Source: Pirellulaceae bacterium (lineage in GTDB: Bacteria > Planctomycetota > Planctomycetia > Pirellulales > Pirellulaceae). From it: a stretch of 14,016 nucleotides of DNA. Location: NCBI GenBank assembly GCA_013002105.1, contig JABDKS010000356.1, forward strand, positions 1-14,016. The letters run 5' to 3'. The stretch's first letter is position 1. Every line of letters starts with the position of its first letter. The translations under genes were made by a program, and so were the position numbers. This document shows, in pieces, positions 1-4,390 of the stretch. The notes under the pieces are model-generated. The model was not told the DNA's origin. It searched no databases and worked only from the letters and a program-made list of their open reading frames with translations.

Positions 1-432
1 GTGTTGTTGATCACGGCGTTGATTACCGCAATCGCTGCCGGAGCGCTCTTCATTTCCGCCCTTGGCATTACCAACACCATGATCATGAATGTTTTGGAAC
101 GCAGACGCGAAATCGCAATCATGAAAGCGATTGGGGCACGCGACCGTGATGTTCATCGGATGTTCATGGTCGAAGGCATGCTCATTGGCGTGCTGGGCGG
201 TCTATCCGGTTTGTTGTTGGGATTAGGTATCACACGAATTTGTGGCGATGCGATACGCGGACAGTTGGAACGGCAATTAGACGAACCGCTGGGTGCGGAT
301 GTTTTTTCGTATCCGTTGTGGTTGGTCATCGGAACACCTGTGATCGCTGCGATCGTGACAACGCTGGCAACATCGGTGCCGGCGCGGCGCGCAGCCCGTA
401 TTGATCCCGCTACCGTATTGCGTGGTCTCTAG
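1..432 (+). CDS. FtsX/MacB-type ABC transporter permease, C-terminal part (cut by window edge)
   Basis: This is the C-terminal domain of an inner-membrane permease of the FtsX/MacB/LolC superfamily, which works with a separate ATPase in lipoprotein or macrolide export or in cell-envelope remodelling. Three hydrophobic segments are visible, near residues 3-30, 57-80 and 107-127. The first is followed by the family's cytoplasmic coupling region, ERRREIAIMKAIGARDRDV (about 33-51). The protein ends in PARRAARIDPATVLRGL, the usual end of this family (PA.RAA.l.P...LR). Full-length members have roughly 400 residues or more, so the N-terminal membrane segment and periplasmic domain lie left of the window. 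The GTG at base 1 is therefore probably internal, not the real start. The substrate cannot be deduced from this fragment. Confidence 0.9.
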   Translation: MLLITALITAIAAGALFISALGITNTMIMNVLERRREIAIMKAIGARDRDVHRMFMVEGMLIGVLGGLSGLLLGLGITRICGDAIRGQLERQLDEPLGADVFSYPLWLVIGTPVIAAIVTTLATSVPARRAARIDPATVLRGL

Positions 433-452
433 CACACTACTGGAATCCACTG

Positions 453-743
453 ATGCCAACAGTTCAGCAGAAACCGTGTTGCTTATGCGGCCGAGTGACC
501 AAGCGTGGAACAACACAGCACCATTTGATTCCACGTGGTTGTCACCACAACAAATGGTTTAAGAAGCAATTTACACGAGCAGAAATGCAGCAAACGATCC
601 CAGTGTGTCGTGATTGTCACAACGCGATTCACCGGCTGGTTCCAAAAGAAAAGACGCTCGGCCGACTCTATAACACGGTTGACGCGTTATTAGCTCACGA
701 ACAAATCGCCGCATTCATACAGTGGGCACGCAAGCAGCGTTGA
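453..743 (+). CDS. Small HNH-like zinc protein, possible HNH endonuclease
   Basis: This is a 96-residue basic protein with an HNH-nuclease-like pattern. It has a first cysteine pair (C9/C10 and C12 in CCLCG), then QHHLIPRG with H23/H24, a second pair CRDC (C52, C55), and HNAIH with H56, N57 and H60. The two CxxC pairs would bind a structural zinc. The His residues would form a beta-beta-alpha metal site. It starts 20 nt after the permease stop and is probably cotranscribed with it. Only a weak GGA lies upstream of the ATG. It is about as short as free-standing HNH proteins get, and no intron, intein, restriction or phage context is visible. A nucleic-acid-binding zinc protein without cleavage activity is an alternative. 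Confidence 0.75.
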   Translation: MPTVQQKPCCLCGRVTKRGTTQHHLIPRGCHHNKWFKKQFTRAEMQQTIPVCRDCHNAIHRLVPKEKTLGRLYNTVDALLAHEQIAAFIQWARKQR

Positions 744-922
744 TAGGATCGGGGACGCCGTGTCTGACCAATCCGCTCGCGACTTCCTGTGCGCAATGAT
801 CTGGCCGACACGGTGGTTTGACACAACAATCACGAGCGGTCGCCACGTACGCATCGGACAACGACGAAGCGCCTCGAAAGAGTACTTCGCCGCGTCGATT
901 GCAAGTGGCAACGACATCGTGA
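744..922. other. Convergent intergenic region, no supported gene
   Basis: About 180 bases lie between the convergent HNH-like gene and the small lipoprotein gene. Both strands have open frames here. On the minus strand one begins near 917 just after the lipoprotein stop, and on the plus strand one begins with a GTG at 760. Neither shows a recognisable domain, and no clear hairpin with a T-run is seen for either gene. Confidence 0.4.
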
Positions 923-1141
923 TTACATCACGCCGCCATGGGTCCGAATCGGTGTCATGTGGCTGGGTGAATCGAGGAACCAGAAACGTTCCCATTCGTC
1001 GACCAGCGACCGAAGATCTTCGGATGTGTACAACAGCTGTTGCACGCGGCGTTCAGGACGCGCCGAGTAGATCGGTATGATACAACCGACGGTAGAGCTG
1101 AGGCATACGGCCAGTAGTACTAGTTGCAAATAACGACGCAT
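923..1141 (-). CDS. Small putative lipoprotein with THGG-type C-terminus
   Basis: This is a 72-residue protein with a clear signal peptide: MRR, a hydrophobic core LQLVLLAVCLSSTV, then a lipobox-like TVGC placing the lipidated Cys near residue 20. The mature part is about 50 residues and ends ERFWFLDSPSHMTPIRTHGGVM. I associate this tail with abundant small secreted proteins of Rhodopirellula-type planctomycetes, whose function I do not know. The start is well supported: GGAGG (1150-1154) lies 8 nt before the ATG at 1141. It follows the HU gene on the same strand by 60 nt and could be cotranscribed or read from its own promoter. The reading frame on the opposite strand here is judged a shadow. 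Confidence 0.75.
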   Translation of the reverse strand: MRRYLQLVLLAVCLSSTVGCIIPIYSARPERRVQQLLYTSEDLRSLVDEWERFWFLDSPSHMTPIRTHGGVM

Positions 1142-1149
1142 CGAGCGTT

Positions 1150-1154
1150 CCTCC
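1150..1154 (-). promoter_or_regulatory. Ribosome binding site of the small lipoprotein
   Basis: GGAGG on the minus strand lies 8 nt before the ATG at 1141. It is one of the few strong Shine-Dalgarno sequences in this window. It settles both the start and the choice of strand for the lipoprotein gene. Confidence 0.7.
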
Positions 1155-1201
1155 GTGAACGATCACGTTGTGTTTAGGTGTCGGCCTAAATCACGTTGCT
1201 G

Positions 1202-1588
1202 TCAGTCTGTGTCCCAACGGCCACTGTGGCTGTTCAGATTTTCCGACTCATTGGTTTCGGATTCGGTTGAAGATTCGTTGCTAGCATCCGAGCCATCTGA
1301 CTGGTCATCGTCTAGATCCCGTACCTTCGCTTCCATGTGCTTGCCCGGTTTAAAAGTCACGACGTGCTTTTTGGGCACAATGACCTCGTCACCAGTTCGC
1401 GGGTTGCGCGCTTTGCGTGCTGCTCGCGATTTGACTTCAAAAACGCCAAAGTTCCTTAATTCGATACGACGTTCTCGTACCAACGATTCAATGATCGCGT
1501 CAAAGGTCTTTTGGACGATTTTTTTCGTCTGTTGCTGAGTCAGGCCAACCTCTTCGGAGATCGTTCTCACGATGTCTTTCTTGGTCAT
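1202..1588 (-). CDS. HU/IHF-family histone-like DNA-binding protein with acidic tail
   Basis: This is a 128-residue nucleoid protein that bends DNA as a dimer. Residues 1-90 fit the HU/IHF fold: an N-terminal helix pair ([20 protein letters not shown]), the central LRNFGVFEV strand, and the arm with RNPRTG, whose P63 is the proline that intercalates at the DNA kink. The family body ends [11 protein letters not shown]. From residue 91 a tail rich in Asp, Glu, Ser and Asn (about 13 acidic residues in 38) is added. The usual length is near 90-100 residues, and better-known extended HU proteins carry basic tails, so this acidic one is unusual. I chose the ATG at 1588, since GGGAG (1594-1598) lies 5 nt upstream. 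An in-frame ATG at 1606 would add only MHLGAW. Confidence 0.9.
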   Translation of the reverse strand: MTKKDIVRTISEEVGLTQQQTKKIVQKTFDAIIESLVRERRIELRNFGVFEVKSRAARKARNPRTGDEVIVPKKHVVTFKPGKHMEAKVRDLDDDQSDGSDASNESSTESETNESENLNSHSGRWDTD

Positions 1589-1652
1589 CCAAGCTCCCAA
1601 ATGCACGAAGATTCAATGGTGGCAATCGTTGTAAACCCTTTGCTACTTTCAA

Positions 1653-1668
1653 CTTACCACGTGGCAAG
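1653..1668 (-). promoter_or_regulatory. Near-perfect palindrome around CACGTG at the HU promoter start region
   Basis: The minus-strand sequence CTTGCCACGTGGTAAG pairs with itself over 6 bp on each side of ACGT, with one G-U. It overlaps the end of the candidate -10 box and the predicted transcription start. This position would suit a repressor operator or a hairpin at the extreme 5' end of the transcript. No T-run follows, so it is not an intrinsic terminator. Function is inference only. Confidence 0.3.
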
Positions 1669-1695
1669 TCTAGGGTGGCAGTGGAGGGTCGTCAA
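1667..1695 (-). promoter_or_regulatory. Candidate sigma70-type promoter of the HU gene
   Basis: On the minus strand, TTGACG (1690-1695, 5/6 to consensus) is followed after exactly 17 nt by TAGACT (1667-1672, 4/6). The predicted transcription start is near 1660. That gives a 5' leader of about 70 nt before the HU ATG at 1588. It lies in the 267-nt gap after the ykgJ-like gene, where a separate promoter would be expected. Confidence 0.45.
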
Positions 1696-1720
1696 GGTAG
1701 CCAACGAATCTCGCACATCA

Positions 1721-1735
1721 CGGCTGCAACAGCCG
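1721..1735. other. Short perfect stem-loop between ykgJ-like gene and HU promoter
   Basis: CGGCTG-CAA-CAGCCG is a perfect 6-bp stem with a 3-nt loop, readable on either strand. It lies about 120 nt after the ykgJ-like stop and just upstream of the HU -35 box. There is no T-run. It could be a weak terminator, a transcript-end stabiliser or chance. Confidence 0.25.
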
Positions 1736-1796
1736 ATTGGTGTCATCGTCCCCTATCGACCCAAATAACCGTCAGCCTTGAACTAATCGGTCTATT

Positions 1797-1819
1797 CCGC
1801 ACAAAATGACTTTTTGCGG
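1797..1819 (-). terminator. Possible terminator-like stem-loop after the ykgJ-like gene
   Basis: About 37-59 nt past the ykgJ-like stop, the minus strand reads CCGCAAAAAG...UUUGUGCGG. This gives a 5-bp stem CCGCA/UGCGG, one mismatch and three further A-U pairs. No U-tract follows it, so it would be an atypical terminator at best. Its position at the end of the moa-linked cluster is the main argument. Confidence 0.25.
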
Positions 1820-1855
1820 GCCGCCGATGCCAGCAAAGACCGGCCAATCGCCCGC

Positions 1856-2446
1856 TCAGACGGACTTTTGGCGACGCTGAATCTCGATTTCCCCCAGCGA
1901 ATAAACACGGCCTTTTCCAGCACCAGGACAGACCTCGCAGGTCTCTTTCCAGTCCTTTTTCTTCCTCAGGGTCGAATCCCAAAACGGCCAGGTGCGGCAC
2001 TGAATCGGCCGAGCGTCGTAGACGGTGCATTTCCGCGTGAGAGGATCCAGCAAAATGCAGTCTCCATCGGGGTACTCGATCAAGCTACGACCACTGCCAA
2101 CTTGTCGAACAAACTTCCGCTCAAACGCATCGGTCTCCAAGCCCATCTCATTGGCCAACGCGACGATTTCGTCCTCGTTGACCCAAACGTATCCAGGTTC
2201 GCCGCTGCAACAGGCCCCACACTGGGTGCATTCAAACTGTAGGCCGTCGCGGTACCAAGGTCCCTTTTCTTCTTCGCGCTTGTGGTCCTTGTGCTTGTGA
2301 TCTTTGCGTTCGTGATCCTGTCCCAAGTCAAGTTTTTGCTTGTCCTTGTTCTTCTTACCATGCTTCTTCTTGTCCTCCTTTGCCGTCGCATGAGAGGATT
2401 TCGATTTCGATTTGTCTTTTGATTTTTTCTTGTCTGGTTTCGACAT
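1856..2446 (-). CDS. YkgJ-type cysteine-cluster (zinc/iron-chelating) protein with Lys/His-rich N-terminus
   Basis: This is a 196-residue cytoplasmic protein. Residues 70-180 carry the YkgJ/CxxCxxCC cysteine cluster: CTQCGACC (C73, C76, C79, C80), then C130, C140 in KCTVYDARP, C150 in IQCRTWPFW, and C170/C173 in CEVCPGAGKG. Such clusters bind zinc or Fe-S. The biochemical role of the family is poorly defined, and some members are annotated as Fe-S oxidoreductases. Residues 1-61 are low-complexity Lys/Asp/His/Glu and probably disordered. This could be a nucleic-acid or metal-binding extension and is not part of the family core. The only Met before residue 101 is the first, so the start is forced. 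No good ribosome binding site is seen. It begins 39 nt after the desulfurase stop and is probably cotranscribed. Confidence 0.85.
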   Translation of the reverse strand: MSKPDKKKSKDKSKSKSSHATAKEDKKKHGKKNKDKQKLDLGQDHERKDHKHKDHKREEEKGPWYRDGLQFECTQCGACCSGEPGYVWVNEDEIVALANEMGLETDAFERKFVRQVGSGRSLIEYPDGDCILLDPLTRKCTVYDARPIQCRTWPFWDSTLRKKKDWKETCEVCPGAGKGRVYSLGEIEIQRRQKSV

Positions 2447-2485
2447 CGCTTGGGTCGCGTTCGTTCGATAGGTAAGCTCGAGGGT

Positions 2486-3652
2486 CTAAACCGCTGCAAG
2501 CTGGCGCGAGATGGTCTTGATTGCATCGCACACAATGTCAATGTCTTCGTCGGTCGTCGTCGGTCCGCCGCTAATTCTTAGTGTACCCTCTTGTTCACAT
2601 CCTAAATACTTGTGAATCAATGCCGCGCAATGAAATCCTGATCGGGTTTCAATGCCATACTCGCTATCCAGGATCGCGGCGACATCATGGGGCGACGCTC
2701 CGGCGACTTGCAAACTTGCGATCACTAAATCTCCGGCGGTTGATTGCAGGTGAACCCCTGGAGTGTTTTCCAAATTGGAATGTAGTCGTAACGAGAGCGA
2801 GCGGAGTTTTTGTCCAATCGTGTCACGTTCCAATTCTTGTATGTGTCGCACGGCCGCAGTCAATCCTGCCAACGCCGGGACATTTAAATTGCCCGCTTCG
2901 GATTTTGCCGGGTACTGCTCCGGCATGGCAAGCGACTGACTCTTGCTGCCGGTTCCACCTTGAATCAGCGGACGAAGCTGCGCATGAAGTTCTTCGCGCA
3001 GGTACAGCAACCCCGTTCCGAGCGGACCGTGCAGACCCTTGTGCCCGGGAGCGGCTAGTACATCGATGGGAATGGCTGTGACATCGATGGGCAGGTAACC
3101 CAATGTCTGAGCAGCGTCGACGACAAACATCGCACGGTGATCCCGCAGGGCCGAGGCAATCGCGTCGATCGGTTGCACGAACCCGGTCACATTACTCGCG
3201 TGGGTGACGACGACCATGGAAGTATCTGCCCGGATGGTCTTTATGATCTGGTCCGCCAACACACCGCCCCGGCGGTCACACGGGACCGTCGCGACATCGA
3301 TCATTCCCGCGTTTCGCAGGTGTTCCAGCGGTCTCAAAACGCTGTTGTGTTCGGCAGCGGTTGTCACGACATGGTCGCCAGGGCGGATTAATCCGTGAAT
3401 CGCCGCATTCAATGCAGCGGTGCCACTGCAGTGCAGCGAGATACAATCCGGAGTCGACGCTCCAATTAGCCGGCCGATTTCCCGGCGTGCCGATTGCACG
3501 TGCGATAGCGCTAGATTGGCCGATCGGTAAGATCCGCGACCGGCGGAGGCACCGACTTGACGGGCGCAGTCGTCCATCGCGGTGAAAACAGATTCAGGTT
3601 TGGGCCAAGACGTGGCGGCATGATCCAAATAGATACGATCGTTTTGTGTCAT
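2486..3652 (-). CDS. Class V aminotransferase, cysteine desulfurase type
   Basis: This is a 388-residue PLP enzyme predicted to take sulfur from cysteine as an enzyme persulfide, releasing alanine. Visible motifs in order: YLDHAATSWPKPESV at the N-terminus; H102 in AEHNS, which stacks on PLP; D179 and Q182 in VVDAAQTLG; the Schiff-base lysine K205 in APGHKGLHGP; and the loop cysteine C342 in RSGFHCA. Length and motifs fit the cysteine desulfurase/selenocysteine lyase group, and I would place it nearer the 'EGT' subgroup than IscS or SufS proper. Its ATG overlaps the moaE stop (ATGA), so the two are translationally coupled. With MoaD and MoaE upstream, a sulfur supply for molybdopterin synthase is a reasonable inference. 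General Fe-S or selenium metabolism is the alternative. Confidence 0.9.
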   Translation of the reverse strand: MTQNDRIYLDHAATSWPKPESVFTAMDDCARQVGASAGRGSYRSANLALSHVQSARREIGRLIGASTPDCISLHCSGTAALNAAIHGLIRPGDHVVTTAAEHNSVLRPLEHLRNAGMIDVATVPCDRRGGVLADQIIKTIRADTSMVVVTHASNVTGFVQPIDAIASALRDHRAMFVVDAAQTLGYLPIDVTAIPIDVLAAPGHKGLHGPLGTGLLYLREELHAQLRPLIQGGTGSKSQSLAMPEQYPAKSEAGNLNVPALAGLTAAVRHIQELERDTIGQKLRSLSLRLHSNLENTPGVHLQSTAGDLVIASLQVAGASPHDVAAILDSEYGIETRSGFHCAALIHKYLGCEQEGTLRISGGPTTTDEDIDIVCDAIKTISRQLAAV

Positions 3653-4128
3653 GTTGAGCCACCATCGTTGCGGCTATCGTCGTCAATGGGATGGACCCAC
3701 TGCGTCGAACCATCGACATAGCATTCACGTTTCCAAATCGGCACGTCCTTTTTGAGTGTTTCCATGATCCACTCCAACGCGGCAAAGGTAGCGACGCGAT
3801 GCGGGCTGCTGCAGCCGACCACGACACTCGCCTGTCCGATCGGGACTTCGCCAACGCGGTGCACGATCACCACGCGGTGTAATCCAAATTGTGCAATGGC
3901 CTTGTCAGCTAACAGTTCAAGCTCGGCCAACGCCATCGACGGATGAGCTTCGTAGGACAGCGTTGCGGTCGTGGTCGTCGTATTGTCGTCGGTTTGGGTC
4001 GTCCGACGGGTGACGCCATAGAACCAGCCGTGAGCACCGACATCGGGGTCTGCCAATCGCGACTGCAGTGGGACCACGTCGATGGTCGAATCAACCAGCG
4101 CGACAAATCGATTTTCTTGAGACATCAT
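3649..4128 (-). CDS. moaE: Molybdopterin synthase catalytic subunit MoaE
   Basis: This is the large subunit of molybdopterin synthase. It adds the dithiolene sulfurs to cyclic pyranopterin monophosphate, using the MoaD thiocarboxylate. With the start at 4128 it has 159 residues, against about 150 in E. coli. Family motifs: GVTR near 38-41, HRVGEVPIGQASVVV (90-104), HR at 110-111, and the active-site region LKKDVPIWKRE with K126/K127 and K133. An acid- and Thr-rich insert (TDDNTTTTTAT, about 46-56) sits where other members have a short loop. The ATG at 4128 overlaps the moaD stop as ATGA. The next codon is also ATG, so the start could be 4125. An in-frame ATG at 4164 would overlap moaD by 40 nt and is less likely. 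The 3' end overlaps the desulfurase start. Confidence 0.93.
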   Translation of the reverse strand: MMSQENRFVALVDSTIDVVPLQSRLADPDVGAHGWFYGVTRRTTQTDDNTTTTTATLSYEAHPSMALAELELLADKAIAQFGLHRVVIVHRVGEVPIGQASVVVGCSSPHRVATFAALEWIMETLKKDVPIWKRECYVDGSTQWVHPIDDDSRNDGGST

Positions 4129-4370
4129 CCACCACTGACCGGCGGGATCAACGCCAACTCGCAATCGCAGTGGACCGGTGCATCTGCCGATGCATAGGTT
4201 TGATCGATGGCTAATCGACAGGAGGGAATCAGCGGATCAATTCCGGGGATCTTTTTCGCCAATTCGTTCAAGACATCTTGGGCGCACGCCGAATCGGGAA
4301 CTGCGATACGAATCGAGTTCTTGCCGGCCGCTTCACGGGCGGCTGCAAATAAAAGTACATCGACTTCCAT
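4125..4370 (-). CDS. moaD: Molybdopterin synthase sulfur-carrier subunit MoaD
   Basis: This is a ubiquitin-like sulfur carrier. Its C-terminal glycine is adenylylated by a MoeB-type enzyme and thiocarboxylated, then feeds sulfur to MoaE. The diagnostic tail PPVSGG ends exactly at Gly-Gly. The N-terminus MEVDVLLFAAAREAAG is the usual first strand. I chose the ATG at 4370 because it gives 81 residues, the classical MoaD length, and begins at the conserved strand. In-frame starts at 4382 (ATG) and 4388 (GTG) would add four or six residues and have no better ribosome site; a GTGGGA lies 12 nt before 4370. The upstream oxidoreductase stops about 20 nt before this ATG, or 2 nt before the GTG. No moeB is visible in the window. 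Confidence 0.93.
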   Translation of the reverse strand: MEVDVLLFAAAREAAGKNSIRIAVPDSACAQDVLNELAKKIPGIDPLIPSCRLAIDQTYASADAPVHCDCELALIPPVSGG

Positions 4371-4390
4371 CGAAAAAGTCATTCCCACGA

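Noticed and set aside
690..917. Minus-strand frame continuing after the lipoprotein stop, starting MSLPLAIDAAKYSF.
   Set aside because: No known domain, no clear ribosome site, and it runs into the 3' end of the convergent HNH-like gene. It could be a real short gene, but nothing supports it beyond being open.
760..1080. Open frame of 106 codons on the plus strand with a GTG start preceded by GGGGA.
   Set aside because: It lies antisense to the small lipoprotein gene, which has a signal peptide, lipobox and strong ribosome site. The plus-strand product has no recognisable feature.
2080..2541. Arg/Thr-rich 153-codon minus-strand frame overlapping the ykgJ-like gene.
   Set aside because: It is a frame shadow of the Lys-rich repeat codons. 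The ykgJ-like frame carries the cysteine-cluster motifs.
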